Assembly (NCBI GenBank): GCA_030446745.1
Contig: JAUJMS010000013.1
Location: forward strand, 10,427 to 70,584
Origin: Egibacteraceae bacterium
GTDB taxonomy: Bacteria; Actinomycetota; Nitriliruptoria; Euzebyales; Egibacteraceae
Reading direction: 5' to 3'
Length of the DNA stretch: 60,158 nt
Shown: one piece after another, positions 42,777-53,192 of the stretch
Position numbering within the stretch: the first letter of the stretch is position 1
Layout: each line of letters starts with the position of its first letter
Notes under the pieces: generated by a model
The model's database searches: none
What the model saw: the letters and a program-made list of their open reading frames with translations, nothing else
Told to the model about the DNA's origin: nothing
Program-made: the position numbers and the translations under genes

Positions 42777-43514
42777 TCAGCGCAGCCCGAGCTTGGCGGA
42801 GCACGACGGCCACGCGCCCCAGCCGGAGCTCGCGCGGAGCTTTTCGCCCATGGCGATCTGCGTGGCCGCGCTGGCTTCGTGCGGGTAGCCGGAGCCGCCG
42901 AGGTTGCGCCACGTCGACAGCGAGAACTGCAGGCCGCCGTAGTAGCCGTTGCCGGTGTTCGTCGACCAGTTGCCGCCCGACTCGCAGGCGGCGAGGCGAC
43001 TCCACACGCCGTCCACCGACGATGACGACGATGACGACGACGACGACGACGTCGACGAGAGCGAGGACGACGACGAGGAGGACGGCCGCGTGGCGGCCGG
43101 CGCCGACTTGGCCGGCTCGGGAGCGTGCGCGTGGCTCGGCGCCACGTACCTGACTTCCCGTTCCCGGGCGGTGCGCTCGGGCGCCGGCGCCGGTCGGGGC
43201 AGCGAACGGCGACGCACGCGCTCGCCCTTGCCGGGGATGCGCAGGACCTGGCCGGGCTGGATGAGGTCGGGGTCGTCGAGCTTCGGGTTCGCGTCGAAGA
43301 TCCGCCGCCATCCCGACGCGCCGCCGATCCCGTGCTCCTGGGCGAGCAGCGACAGCGAGTCGCCGGGGTCGACACGGTGGCTGCCGGCCTTGGCCAGCGC
43401 GGTCGCGGGCAGCGCCGCCGTCATACCGACGGCGAGGGCGGTCACCGTCGCCCCGGCGCGAAGGCGCGAGGTCGACGGGCGGACAGAGGAAGCAAGGGGC
43501 GACAGGGCGGGCAT
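42777..43514 (-). CDS. LysM and resuscitation-promoting factor (Rpf) domain protein
   Basis: A 245-residue secreted muralidase. A signal-like hydrophobic N-terminus (TALAVGMTAALPATALAKA) precedes a LysM domain (HRVDPGDSLSLLAQEHGI to QPGQVLRIPGKGE) that binds peptidoglycan. An unusual Ser-rich linker (long Ser runs) leads to the C-terminal Rpf domain: WSRLAACESGGNWSTNTGNG, with catalytic Glu in ACESGG, then YYGGLQFSLSTWRNLGG. Rpf enzymes cleave cell wall and help dormant cells regrow. ATG at 43514. A possible stem GGTCGGG/CCCGACC lies in its leader. Confidence 0.9.
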   Translation of the reverse strand: MPALSPLASSVRPSTSRLRAGATVTALAVGMTAALPATALAKAGSHRVDPGDSLSLLAQEHGIGGASGWRRIFDANPKLDDPDLIQPGQVLRIPGKGERVRRRSLPRPAPAPERTAREREVRYVAPSHAHAPEPAKSAPAATRPSSSSSSSLSSTSSSSSSSSSSSVDGVWSRLAACESGGNWSTNTGNGYYGGLQFSLSTWRNLGGSGYPHEASAATQIAMGEKLRASSGWGAWPSCSAKLGLR

Positions 43515-43646
43515 GAGTCCTCGGCAGGTCGGGGATGGGGAGGCGCGGCGAAACACCGGCGCACGTGGTTTTGCCCGACCGTACCCCGCATAGCGCTAGC
43601 TACAGGAAGCAGCGTTGCCCTGATGGACAGGGGCGGGCCCCCCGAC

Positions 43647-44867
43647 TCAGTCGGCGGGGACGGCCTCGCGCGGCCGGCGCAGTTCGTCGCGCGCGATGCT
43701 GCGCAAGTGCACCTCGTCGGGCCCGTCGGCCAGGCGGAGCGTCCTCGCGTACGCCCATTGCTGCGCCAACGGCGTGTCCTGCGAGACGCCGGCCCCGCCG
43801 TGGGCCTGGATCGCCCGGTCGAGCACCCGCAGGGCCACGTTCGGCGCCACGACTTTGATCATCGCGATCTCGGACTTCGCGGCCTTGTTGCCAACGGTGT
43901 CCATCATCCACGCCGCCTTGAGCACGAGCAGGCGCGCTTGCTCGATCTCGCAACGCGACCGCGCGATCCACTCCTGGATCACACCCTGCGCCGCGAGCGG
44001 CTGGCCGAACGCGGTGCGCGCCGACACCCGCCGGCACATCAACTCGACGGCGCGCTCGGCCATCCCGATCAGGCGCATGCAGTGGTGAATCCGCCCCGGA
44101 CCGAGCCGACCCTGCGCGATCCGAAAGCCGTCGCCTTCGCCCTGGAGCAGGTTCTCCGCCGGCACGCGGACGTCCTCGAAGACCATCTCGCAGTGGCCCT
44201 CGCCCTCGTCGTACCCGAACACCGACAGCGTCCGGACGTTCGTGACGCCGGGGGTGTCCAGCGGCACGAGGATCATCGACTGCTGACGGTGCGCCGGCGC
44301 GTGGGGGTCGGTCTTGCCCATGAAGATGCTGACGACGCAGCGCTCACGGGCGGCGCCGCTGGTCCACCACTTGCGACCGTTGATCACGTACTCGTCGCCG
44401 TCGCGCTCGATGCGCGCCCGAATGTTCGTCGCGTCGGAGCTTGCGACGTCGGGCTCGGTCATCGAGAAGCACGAACGGATCTCACCGGCGAGCAGCGGAA
44501 CCAGCCAGCGTTCTTGCTGCGCGCGGCTGCCGAACGCCGCGAGCACCTCCATGTTCCCGGTGTCGGGAGCGTTGCAGTTGAACACCTCGGGGCCGATGAG
44601 GCTGGTGCCCATCAGCTCCGCGAGCGGCGCGTACTCCAGGGTGGAAAGGCCGGCGCCCCACTGCGGATCGGGCAGGAAGAGGTTCCACAGCCCGGCGGCG
44701 CGGGCCTTCGCCTTGAGGTCCTCCATGACCGGTGGGTGGTGGTGGGGGTCGCCCGAGGCGGCGACCTGGTCGCGGTAGACCGCCTCGGCCGGCAGCACCT
44801 CATCGGTCATGAAGGCGCGGACCTCGCGCTGCAGGCGCGCCGCCTTGTCGCTGAAGCCGAACTCCAC
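43647..44867 (-). CDS. acyl-CoA dehydrogenase
   Basis: A 406-residue FAD enzyme that introduces a double bond into acyl-CoA. The N-terminal helical domain ([20 protein letters not shown]) is followed by the FAD signature [20 protein letters not shown] and [13 protein letters not shown]. The C-terminal domain has [32 protein letters not shown] and [20 protein letters not shown]. The wording resembles the ACAD10/11-like branch. It stands just upstream of a molybdopterin oxidoreductase on the same strand, 42 bp apart, with no clear pathway link. Confidence 0.93.
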   Translation of the reverse strand: MEFGFSDKAARLQREVRAFMTDEVLPAEAVYRDQVAASGDPHHHPPVMEDLKAKARAAGLWNLFLPDPQWGAGLSTLEYAPLAELMGTSLIGPEVFNCNAPDTGNMEVLAAFGSRAQQERWLVPLLAGEIRSCFSMTEPDVASSDATNIRARIERDGDEYVINGRKWWTSGAARERCVVSIFMGKTDPHAPAHRQQSMILVPLDTPGVTNVRTLSVFGYDEGEGHCEMVFEDVRVPAENLLQGEGDGFRIAQGRLGPGRIHHCMRLIGMAERAVELMCRRVSARTAFGQPLAAQGVIQEWIARSRCEIEQARLLVLKAAWMMDTVGNKAAKSEIAMIKVVAPNVALRVLDRAIQAHGGAGVSQDTPLAQQWAYARTLRLADGPDEVHLRSIARDELRRPREAVPAD

Positions 44868-44909
44868 GCCGCTGTGCCTTCCGTGCTCGAGCAGCCGGTC
44901 GCGGCGATC

Positions 44910-46540
44910 CTACGAGTCGGCCGCGCGCACGTTGACGCGGATGGTGTGGTATCCGGTCGCGCCGTCGGGCATGACGGGACGCCGCTCGGCGGTCTGGGTC
45001 ATGCCGTCGCCGTCCGTGGCTCGCACTTGCAGGGAGTGGGGGCCCGGTGTCGCGTCCCACTCCCACACCCATTGGCGCCAGGTGTCGTCGTTGAGCGCCG
45101 CCGCAAGCCGCGCCGGTTGCCAGCCGGCCTCGTCGACCTGGACCTCGACGGCGCTGATCCCGCGCCCCTGCGCCCACGCCACGCCGGCGACCGGCACGAT
45201 CCCGGCGGGCACCGTCGCGCCGAAGCTCGGGACGTCGATGCGCGACTGGGTCTTGATCGGCCCGAGCTTGGACCAGCCCCGCGGCACCCAGTAGGCGTCG
45301 AACGCCTCGAGAGTGGTCAGCTCCAGCTCGCCGAGCCACTTCGTCGCGGAGACGTAGCCGTACAGCCCCGGTACGACGAGGCGCACCGGGTAACCGTGCT
45401 CGAGCGGGAGTGGTTCGCCGTTCATCGACACGGCGACGAGCGCCTCGCGCCCGTCGTAGGCCGCGCCGGTCGGGAAGCCGGCGGTCCAGCCGTCGACGGA
45501 GCGCGCGACGATCTGCGTCGCGCCCGCCTGCACCCCGGCGAGGTCGAGGACGGTGCGCAGCGGCACCCCGCCCCACAGCGCGTTGCCGATCAGCCCGCCG
45601 CCCACCTCGTTGGACACGCACGCCAGCGTCGTCCAGTGCTCTGACAGTCCCAGGTCGACGAGTTGGTCGTAGGTCAGGTCCTGGGGACGGTCGACCATCC
45701 CGCTCAGCCGCAGGCGCCAGGTGTCGACGTCGACGCGCGGCACAACCAGCGCGGTGTCGAAGCGGTAGAAGCGCTTGTTCGGCGTGACGAAAGGCACGAC
45801 GCCCTCCACCACCAGATCCACCGCGGCCCGGATTTCCCCGGTGGACCCCACCCGCGTGGGCAGCAACAACTCGGAACGGGCCAGCGCGACCGCCGACCGC
45901 TGCGTCAGCCAGCGGCCCGAGGCCGCCGACAGGGCCGCCACGCCAGTCGCGAGCGCCGCGACCCGCAGAAAGCCGCGCCGCCCCGTGGTGTGCCCAGCGA
46001 CGGCGGGCACGGGCGCAGCCGGCTCGGCGGCGGTCGAGGCCGGCGGGATCGGGGCGGCGCCCGGCTGACCGGCCTGGGTGGCGCCGCGCCCGGTCGGCGC
46101 CGCCGCGAGCAGGCGGTGCAGCGCTGCCACACCCGCAACGACCGCGGCGAGCAGCGCGCCGGCGGAGGCCGGCAGCGACGCCCTCGGGTCGGCCGCGGCC
46201 GCCGCGAGCCCGAGCAGACCGAAGGCGGCGATGCCGGCGGCGCCCACGACCAACCGTCGCCGCGCCGCGAGGCCCAGGCCGGCACCGAACAACGCCGCCA
46301 AGACGACGATCCCCCGACGAGCGCGATCTTGTCGAACAGGCCGAAGATCGCGATGGCGAAGGTCTTGATCCCAGGGGGCACGGCGTCGATGACGACGCCG
46401 CCGACGGCGACGACCGGCGACGCGGCGCCGGGCAGCAGTGCGGCGAACAACTCGCCGACGCCGAGCGCCACCACGGCGGCCAGCACGCCGGCGACGGCGG
46501 CCAACGACCGCGGCGGGCCGGCGAGCGGCGTCGAAGCCAT
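44910..46540 (-). CDS. membrane molybdopterin-dependent oxidoreductase (sulfite oxidase-like), one frameshift
   Basis: The protein begins at ATG 46540 (MASTPLAGPPRSLAAVAGVL) with several membrane helices, but the frame changes at a run of five C at 46311-46315. One added base joins FDKIALVGG to IVVLAALFGAGLGLA. After the membrane part come a twin-arginine-like motif GRRGFLRVAALATG and a SUOX-type fold: DTWRLRLSGMVDRPQDLTYD, the molybdenum Cys in TLACVSNEVGG, LWGGVPLRTVL and the dimer domain GVAWAQGRGISAVEVQVDE. It would be an exported, membrane-tethered molybdoenzyme; its substrate is unknown. Confidence 0.82.
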
Positions 46541-46616
46541 GAAGAAAGGCTATCGGCGGAGGTGACCAGCGGCCGAGGCGGGGTACAAGTCGCTGCAAGC
46601 CGGTTCGAACTTGGCC

Positions 46617-46669
46617 CGGCCGCTACCGCGACGGCGCGAAACGTCGCCGGCCGCTGCCGCTACGGCGCG
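46617..46669. repeat. 22-bp direct repeat upstream of recQ
   Basis: CGGCCGCTACCGCGACGGCG at 46617 recurs as CGGCCGCTGCCGCTACGGCG at 46648, differing at two of 22 positions, with start-to-start spacing of 31 bp. It lies in the 186-bp region between the divergent oxidoreductase and recQ genes and could bind a regulator. Confidence 0.5.
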
Positions 46670-46726
46670 GTCCGCCTCGTGCGTGCCTGACCGACCTTGC
46701 CGAACGCTGGCCAAAGGATGTTGCGC

Positions 46727-48393
46727 GTGGTCGACCTGGACGCGGCGCTCGCGCGCCACTTCCCTGAGCATCCCGGTTTTCTGCCCGGCCAGCGCGAGGC
46801 CCTCACCGCGGTCGTCGAAGGGCGTGACGTGGTCGCGGTGCTGCCCACGGGCGGCGGCAAAACGCTCGTCTACCAGCTGGCCGGGGCACTGCTCGACGGC
46901 ACGACCGTCGTCGCGACGCCGCTGCTGGCGCTGATGCAGGACCAGGTGCGCCGGCTGACCGAGGACGGCGACGGACGGCGGGTCGCTGCCATCAGCGGCG
47001 CCGTCCGCGGCGAGGCACGCGAACGGCTGCTCGCCGACCTGCGCGACGGGGCGCTGGACTTCTTGTTCGCGACCCGGAGCAACTCGCGCGCGACGACGTC
47101 CGCTCGGCGCTGCGGCGCAGCACCATCGACCTGTTCTGCGTCGACGAGGCGCACTGCATCTCGGAGTGGGGGTTCGACTTTCGCCCGGCCTACCGCGAGC
47201 TGGCCGGCGCGGCCGCCGCCATGGGGCGCCCGCCGATCCTCGCCCTGACCGCCACCGCACCCGAGGCGGTGCGCGTCGACGTGGCGCGCGAGCTGGGGCT
47301 CGAGGATCCCGTGCTCGTCGCGCGCGGGTTCGACCGGCCGAACCTGCACTTCGCCGTCGTGCGCGTCACCGATCCGGACCGTCGTGAGCGCCAGCTGGCG
47401 AAGCTGCTCACCGAGTTCGACGACTCGGTGGTCGTGTACTGCACGACCCGGCGGGAGGCCCAGGACACCGCGCTCGCGCTCCTGGAGCTGGGCGAGAGCG
47501 CCGGGCACTACCACGGCGGCATGGAACGCGCGTTGCGTGAGGAGGTCCAGACGGCGTTTCTCAGCGGGGAGCTGAAGGTGCTCTGCGCGACGAGCGCGTT
47601 CGGCATGGGGATCGACAAACCGAACATCCGCGCGGTGATCCACCGCACGATGCCCGACTCCGTCGAGTCGTACTGGCAAGAGGCCGGGCGCGCGGGCCGC
47701 GACGGGCTGCCGTCGGACTGCGTGCTGCTGTACCGCGCCGAGGACCGCTCGGTCCACGAGCATCTGCACCGCCGCAGCCGGCCGTCGGAGACGACCGTCG
47801 CCAAGGTCGTGCACGTCCTGTCGCGCATCGACACCGCGACGCCCGAGTCCGATGTCGTCGCCCAGGTCGCAGAGCTCGCGAGCGTCGCGCGGTCCGGGGC
47901 GGTGTCGTTGCTCGACGAGCTCGACCGCTTCGGCCACATCGCGCACTTCGCCAAGGGCATCCGCTTTCGCGGCGACCCCGCCGCGGCGATGGAGGCGCTC
48001 GCCGCCCACCAGGCGACCCAGGTCGAGGTCGAGACCTCGCGGCTGGACATGGTCGCGGCGTACGCCGAGACGACGACCTGCCGGCGCCGCTTCCTGCTGA
48101 ACTACCTCGGCGACGACTACCCGGGCGAGCTGTGCCTGCGCTGCGACAACTGCCTTCGCATCGCGGAGCGACGGGGCACGGAGGACTGGGACGAGGACTC
48201 GCAGCAGGAGCGCATCGACGCCGACCGCGGGGGACCGTTCGCCCCTGGGCAGTCCGTGCGTCACCCCGAGTGGGGCGAGGGGTCGGTCCAACGGGTGGAG
48301 GGCGAGGTCCTCGTCGTGCGCTTCGACAGCGTCGGCTACCGCTCGATGCACGCGCCGACGGTCATCGAGCGCGGTCTGCTCACCCCCGGGTGA
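46727..48393 (+). CDS. recQ: ATP-dependent DNA helicase RecQ, one frameshift
   Basis: A RecQ-family helicase of about 555 residues. The first part has LPGQREALTAVVEGRDVVAV and Walker A LPTGGGKTLVYQ. At 47073-47075, in a CCC run, the frame breaks; the next frame gives PEQLARDDVRSALRRSTIDL, the DEAH box in CVDEAHCISEWGFDFRPAYR, then ILALTATAPEAVR. Later motifs are STSAFGMGIDKPNIR-like (ATSAFGMGIDKPNIRAVIH) and QEAGRAGRDGLPSD. The zinc domain has CRRRFLLNYLGDDYPGELC then LRCDNC. One extra C restores a full gene. The start is taken as GTG 46727 because AAAGGA precedes it. Confidence 0.85.
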
Positions 48394-49369
48394 GCCGCTC
48401 CCCCACGGCGCGCAGCGTGCGTGACGCCTCGGCGCGACCAGCGCCGAGGCAGGCGATGACCGGCACCGTGACGCCCGCGTCGACGTAGGCCTGCACCCGT
48501 GCCGCGACGGCGTCGGCGTCGCCAATGGCCGTGACCGCGTCGAGCAGGCGGTCACTGACCGCTGCCGTCGCGGCGGCACGGTCGCCGGCGGCGAACGCGG
48601 CCTGCACCGCGTCCGTCTCGTCGGCGAAGCCACGGGCGCGGTAGAAGCGGGCGTACACCGACGTCGCGACGTACGGGGCGAAGGTGCGGCGCGCGGCGTC
48701 GCGGGCTCGCCGGAGGTCGTCGGTCACCCAGCAGAACAGCCGGTCGACGACGGGCTGGCCGGTCACGTCGCGCCCGGCTGCCGCGGCTCCGGCGTGCCAC
48801 TCGTCCAGCAGCGCCCCGATGTCCTCGGCGGCGACCTGGTTGAGCGCGAGACCGTCGCCCAGCTCGCCGGCCTGGCGCAGGCTGCGCGGGTTGAGGGCGC
48901 CCAGGACGATCGGCACCGGTGCCGGCGGCGGCGCGAACAGGCGGTAGCCGTGGGTCGAGAAGAACTGCCCGTCGTGGTTGACCCGCTCGCCGGCCAGCAT
49001 CGCGCGCACGACCGTGACGGTGTCGCGCAGCCGCTCGAGCGGTCGCTCGAACGCCACCCCCGACCACTGGCCGACGATGACCTCGCTGGACGTGCCGAGT
49101 CCCAAGGTGAACCGCCCGCGCGACAGCTGCGCCAGGCTGGCTGCCGTCGCCGCCAGCAACCACGGCGCACGCGTCTGCACCGGCGCGACGGCGACGCCGA
49201 TCGCCGCGTCGGTGCCCGCGGCGACCGCGCCGAGCAGCGACGCAAAGTCGGGGCCGGCGACCTCGCTGGCCCAGGCGGCGTCGTAGCCCCACGCGGCGGC
49301 CTCTCGTACGAGATCGACGGTTTCGTCAAGGGGCATCCCCGCGACCGGCAGGCTCACCGCCAGCGACAT
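48380..49369 (-). CDS. LLM class (F420-dependent type) oxidoreductase
   Basis: A 329-residue luciferase-like TIM-barrel protein. It opens SLPVAGMPLDETVDLVREAA and contains AAWGYDAAWASEVAGPD, TRAPWLLAATAASLAQLSRG, RFTLGLGTSSEVIVGQW and PIVLGALNPRSLRQAGELGD. These fit F420-dependent enzymes of actinobacteria; the substrate is unknown. Its 3' end overlaps recQ by 14 bp in convergent orientation. ATG at 49369. Confidence 0.9.
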   Translation of the reverse strand: MSLAVSLPVAGMPLDETVDLVREAAAWGYDAAWASEVAGPDFASLLGAVAAGTDAAIGVAVAPVQTRAPWLLAATAASLAQLSRGRFTLGLGTSSEVIVGQWSGVAFERPLERLRDTVTVVRAMLAGERVNHDGQFFSTHGYRLFAPPPAPVPIVLGALNPRSLRQAGELGDGLALNQVAAEDIGALLDEWHAGAAAAGRDVTGQPVVDRLFCWVTDDLRRARDAARRTFAPYVATSVYARFYRARGFADETDAVQAAFAAGDRAAATAAVSDRLLDAVTAIGDADAVAARVQAYVDAGVTVPVIACLGAGRAEASRTLRAVGERLTRG

Positions 49370-49522
49370 CTTCGAACTCCTCGCGATCGGCGGCGGCTGT
49401 GGCGTGACAGCGGTGAACGACGGCGCAGCCTAACGAACCCGCATCCGCGCGACGCAGCCGCCGTGCCGCTAGCGTGGGTCGGCTGTCCCGCCCCTGATCA
49501 GCTCCCCGAAAGCCCCGCCGCC

Positions 49523-51334
49523 ATGACGTCGCCGCGCCCCCGCCGCCCCCCTGGTGTGGTACGCCGCGGCCTGCGCGTGCTCGCGTCCGCGATCCACACG
49601 CAGCCGCGGTCGTTCGCGATCGCGGTGTGCGGAGCGGCGGTCTACGGCGGGATGACGGTGGCGTCGGCGGTCGTGTTCGGGGCGGTGACCGACCGGGTCA
49701 TCGTGCCGGCGTTCGAGACCGGGGCGACCACCCGCGGCGCGCTCGCCGCCGCCGCGGCCGCGATCCTCGGTGTCGCGGTACTCAAGGCGCTGGGCATCGT
49801 CGCGCGCCGCGCGGGTGCGACGTACATGCAGGTCCGTCTGCAGGCCACGTACCGCCGGCGCGTCACGGAGCAGTATCAGCGCCTGCCGTTGTCGTGGCAC
49901 CGGCGCCACTCGACCGGAACGTTGCTGTCCAACGCCAGCGCCGACGTCGAGGCGGCGTTCTGGCCGGTCGCGCCGCTGCCGTTCGCCTGCGGCGTCGCCC
50001 TCATGCTGGTCGCCACGGCGGCGATCCTCGTCACCACCGACCGCTACCTCGCCGCGGTCGGCTTGGTCGTCGGTCCCGCCATCGCGGTGCTGAACTGGCG
50101 CTACAACCGCGCGGTCGAACAGCCGGCCATCGCCGCGCAGGAGCGCCGCGCGGACGTGTCGGCGGTCGCCCACGAAAGCTTCGACGGCGCGCTCGTCGTC
50201 AAGACGCTGGGACGCGAGGGGGCGGAGACCGAGCGGTTCGCGACGGCGTCCGCGCGGCTGCGCGACGAGCTCGTCCGCTACGGGCAGCTCCACGCCCTGT
50301 TCGACCCGTTGATGGAGGCGATCCCGACCGTCGGCGTGCTGCTGCTGCTCGTCGTCGGCGCGTGGCGGATCTCGGCCGGCGCCCTGACCGAGGGCGAGCT
50401 GGTGCAGTTCGCCTACCTGTTCACACTGCTCGCCTTCCCGATCCGCGCGATCGGGTGGCTGCTGTCGGACATGCCGCGTGCCGTCGTCGGCTGGGAGCGG
50501 GTGCAGCGGATCCTGCACGCCGACGAGGCGCTGCCCTACGGTTCCCACGACGTGCCATCCCGCGAGGGCCCGGCGACCGCCGACCTCGTCGGCGTGGAGT
50601 TCGCCTACGACGGGGCGCCGGTGCTGCGCGACGTCGCCTTCCGCGCGGCGGCTGGGCGCACCGTCGCGGTCGTCGGACCCACCGGTGCGGGCAAGTCGAC
50701 GATCGCGGCGCTGCTCGTGCGCCTGGCCGACCCCGACGGCGGAGGGGTGACGGTCGACGGTCACGACCTTCGCGAGCTGGCGCACGGCGCCGTGTCGCGC
50801 AACGCCGCGATGGTGTTCCAGCACGCGTTCTTGTTCGACGACACCGTCCGCAACAACGTCACCCTCGGCGACGACTTCTCCGACGAGGAGGTCCACGCCG
50901 CGTGTGCGCTGGCGCAGGCCGACGGCTTCATCGCGGCGTTGCCCGACGGATACGACACGATGCTGGGGGAACGCGGCACGTCGCTGTCCGGTGGCCAGCG
51001 CCAACGCGTCGCGCTCGCGCGGGCGCTGGTGCGCCGGCCGCGGCTGCTGATCCTCGACGACGCCACCTCGAGCGTGGACACCACCGTCGAGGCGGCGATC
51101 CTGCGCGGGCTGCAGGCGGCCGCGCTGCCGTCGACCATCGTCGTCGTCGCCTACCGCCAGGCGACGATCGCCCTGGCTGACGAGATCGTGTTCGTCGAGC
51201 GGGGCCGCGTGCGCGCCACCGGCACGCACGACGAGCTGCTGGCGACCGTGCCGGCCTACGCGCGGTTGGTGACCGCCTACGCCGACGAGGCGCGTGCCCG
51301 CACCGTCCGCGCCGCCAGCGGAGCGTTGCGATGA
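49523..51334 (+). CDS. ABC transporter permease/ATPase, heterodimer half with degenerate catalytic Glu
   Basis: A 603-residue type IV ABC exporter half. A six-helix membrane domain (about residues 25-320) includes MQVRLQATYRRRVTEQYQRL and SWHRRHSTGTLLSNASADVE. The nucleotide domain has Walker A GPTGAGKST, signature LSGGQRQRVALARAL and Walker B LLILDDATSSVD, where the catalytic Glu is Asp. This suits the half that lends a degenerate ATP site in heterodimeric exporters. Its stop overlaps the next gene as ATGA. ATG at 49523. The substrate is unknown. Confidence 0.93.
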   Translation: MTSPRPRRPPGVVRRGLRVLASAIHTQPRSFAIAVCGAAVYGGMTVASAVVFGAVTDRVIVPAFETGATTRGALAAAAAAILGVAVLKALGIVARRAGATYMQVRLQATYRRRVTEQYQRLPLSWHRRHSTGTLLSNASADVEAAFWPVAPLPFACGVALMLVATAAILVTTDRYLAAVGLVVGPAIAVLNWRYNRAVEQPAIAAQERRADVSAVAHESFDGALVVKTLGREGAETERFATASARLRDELVRYGQLHALFDPLMEAIPTVGVLLLLVVGAWRISAGALTEGELVQFAYLFTLLAFPIRAIGWLLSDMPRAVVGWERVQRILHADEALPYGSHDVPSREGPATADLVGVEFAYDGAPVLRDVAFRAAAGRTVAVVGPTGAGKSTIAALLVRLADPDGGGVTVDGHDLRELAHGAVSRNAAMVFQHAFLFDDTVRNNVTLGDDFSDEEVHAACALAQADGFIAALPDGYDTMLGERGTSLSGGQRQRVALARALVRRPRLLILDDATSSVDTTVEAAILRGLQAAALPSTIVVVAYRQATIALADEIVFVERGRVRATGTHDELLATVPAYARLVTAYADEARARTVRAASGALR

Positions 51335-53190
51335 CCGCCGAGCCGGCGGCGCCGCTCTCCGCGGTCGACGCGGCCCGCCCGGACGGCGCGTGGGCGACGC
51401 TCGTCCGCGGTCTGCGCCTGTCGCCGGAGCTGCGCGCCGGCCTCGGCGTGACCCTGCTGCTCGCGGCCGTGGCGACCGCCGGCCGCGTCGTGGTGCCGAT
51501 CGCGGTGCAGCAGGTCGTCGACCGGGGGCTGCGCCGTGGGGACGCCGTCGACCTTCGGCTGGTCGTCACGCTGAGCGCCGTCGCGTTCGCCGTGGTGGCG
51601 CTGACCTCGCTGGCCGGCTACGTGATGACCTACCGGCTCGCACGCACGACCGAGACCGCGCTGTCGGCGTTGCGGGTCCGCGCGTTCCGCCACATCCACG
51701 ACCTGTCGATCCTGCACCACGCCACCGAGCACCGCGGGGCGCTCGTGTCGCGGGTGACCTCCGACGTGGACACCATCAGCCGGTTCATGCAGTGGGGCGG
51801 CGTGGTGCTGCTCGTCAACCTGGGTCAGCTGCTGCTGGCCACCGCCGTCATGGCGGTCTACAGCTGGCAGCTGACGCTGCTCGTGATCGCGGGCTTTTTG
51901 CCGCTGGCCGTCGTCCTGCGCGGCTTCCAGCGCCGGCTGTCCGACGCCTACGACGTCGTCCGCCGACGCGTCGGCGAGATGCTCAGCGCCATCGGCGAGA
52001 GCGTCGGCGGAGCGGCGGTCATCCGCGCCTATGCCGTCGAGGACCGGGTCAACGCCCGCATCGCGGGCGCCGTGGAGCGCGAGTTCCAGGCGCAGTACCG
52101 GGCGGGGCGCCTCGGCGCGATCATGTTCTCCAGCGGCGAGCTTGCCGCCGCCGCGGTCACCGCCGCCGCCGTGGTCGTCGGGGTCCTGCTCGGCGTCGGC
52201 GGTGAGCTGACCGAGGGCGCCTTGCTCGCGTTCCTGTTCCTGGTCACCCTGTTCGTCGGCCCGGTGCAGGTCGCGACCGAGGTGCTCGACGAGGCCCAGA
52301 CCGCCATCGCCGGATGGCGGCGCGTCCTCAACGTGCTCGACACCGAGCCCGACGTCGCCGACCCGCAGGGCGGGGTCGCCATCCCGCCCGGCCCGATCGC
52401 CGTCCGCTTCGAGCATGTGCGCTTCGCCTACCCAACCCGGGCGCCGGGCGCGCTGAGCGCGCCGGCGACGGTTCTCCACGACGTGGACCTCGAGATTCCC
52501 GCACAGCGCCGCGTCGCCATCGTCGGTGAGACGGGGTCGGGCAAGACGACCTTCGCGAAGCTGCTCACGCGTCTCATGGACCCGACGGACGGCCGGATCC
52601 TGCTCAACGGCGTCGCGCTGCGCGACGTGCGCTTCGACAGCCTTCGGGGGCGCGTCGTCATGGTGCCCCAGGACGGGTTCTTGTTCGACGCGTCGGTCGC
52701 CGCCAACGTGGCGCACGGCCGGCCGGGGCTGGGCGTCGACGGGGTCGCCCTCGCCTTCACCGAACTGGGACTCGCCGACTGGATCGAGTCGCTGCCCCAG
52801 GGGTTGCACACCCGCGTCGGCGAGCGCGGTGAGGCGCTGTCGGTCGGGGAACGCCAGCTCGTCGCGCTCGCCCGCGCCTACGTCGCCAACCCGGACCTGC
52901 TCGTGCTCGACGAGGCGACCTCCGCGGTGGACCCCGCCACCGAGGTGCGTCTCCAGCGTGCACTCGAGGGGCTGACCCGCGGGCGCACCGCCGTGGCGAT
53001 CGCGCACCGCCTGTCGACCGCGGAGGCTGCCGACGAGGTGCTCGTGTTCGACCGCGGGCGGGTCGTGCAGCGCGGGCCGCACGACCGCCTGCTCACCGAG
53101 CCCGGGGTCTACGCGCGGCTGCACGCCAGCTGGGTCGCGGGCAGCGCCGGCGGTGCCGGGGCGCACGAACCCGCCACGGCGGGGACCTGA
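51331..53190 (+). CDS. ABC transporter permease/ATPase, heterodimer half with canonical catalytic Glu
   Basis: A 619-residue partner of the preceding exporter half. The membrane domain includes LARTTETALSALRVRAFRHI and LVSRVTSDVDTISRFMQWGG. The nucleotide domain has Walker A GETGSGKTT, signature LSVGERQLVALARAY (degenerate) and Walker B LLVLDEATSAVD (canonical Glu). The degenerate signature here and the degenerate Walker B in the partner fall in the same composite site, as expected for an asymmetric exporter. Translation is coupled through ATGA. Confidence 0.93.
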   Translation: MTAEPAAPLSAVDAARPDGAWATLVRGLRLSPELRAGLGVTLLLAAVATAGRVVVPIAVQQVVDRGLRRGDAVDLRLVVTLSAVAFAVVALTSLAGYVMTYRLARTTETALSALRVRAFRHIHDLSILHHATEHRGALVSRVTSDVDTISRFMQWGGVVLLVNLGQLLLATAVMAVYSWQLTLLVIAGFLPLAVVLRGFQRRLSDAYDVVRRRVGEMLSAIGESVGGAAVIRAYAVEDRVNARIAGAVEREFQAQYRAGRLGAIMFSSGELAAAAVTAAAVVVGVLLGVGGELTEGALLAFLFLVTLFVGPVQVATEVLDEAQTAIAGWRRVLNVLDTEPDVADPQGGVAIPPGPIAVRFEHVRFAYPTRAPGALSAPATVLHDVDLEIPAQRRVAIVGETGSGKTTFAKLLTRLMDPTDGRILLNGVALRDVRFDSLRGRVVMVPQDGFLFDASVAANVAHGRPGLGVDGVALAFTELGLADWIESLPQGLHTRVGERGEALSVGERQLVALARAYVANPDLLVLDEATSAVDPATEVRLQRALEGLTRGRTAVAIAHRLSTAEAADEVLVFDRGRVVQRGPHDRLLTEPGVYARLHASWVAGSAGGAGAHEPATAGT

Positions 53191-53192
53191 CG

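Noticed and set aside
42777-43640. Poly-Asp/poly-Ser tract in rpf as a CRISPR or tandem-repeat array
   Set aside because: It is a Ser-rich linker of codon-level repeats, with no spacers or repeat units of array size.
46595-46612. GGTTCGAAC sequence resembling a tRNA T-loop or a LexA box upstream of recQ
   Set aside because: No acceptor, D or anticodon arms pair around it, and the spacing does not fit TCGAAC-N4-GTTCGA.
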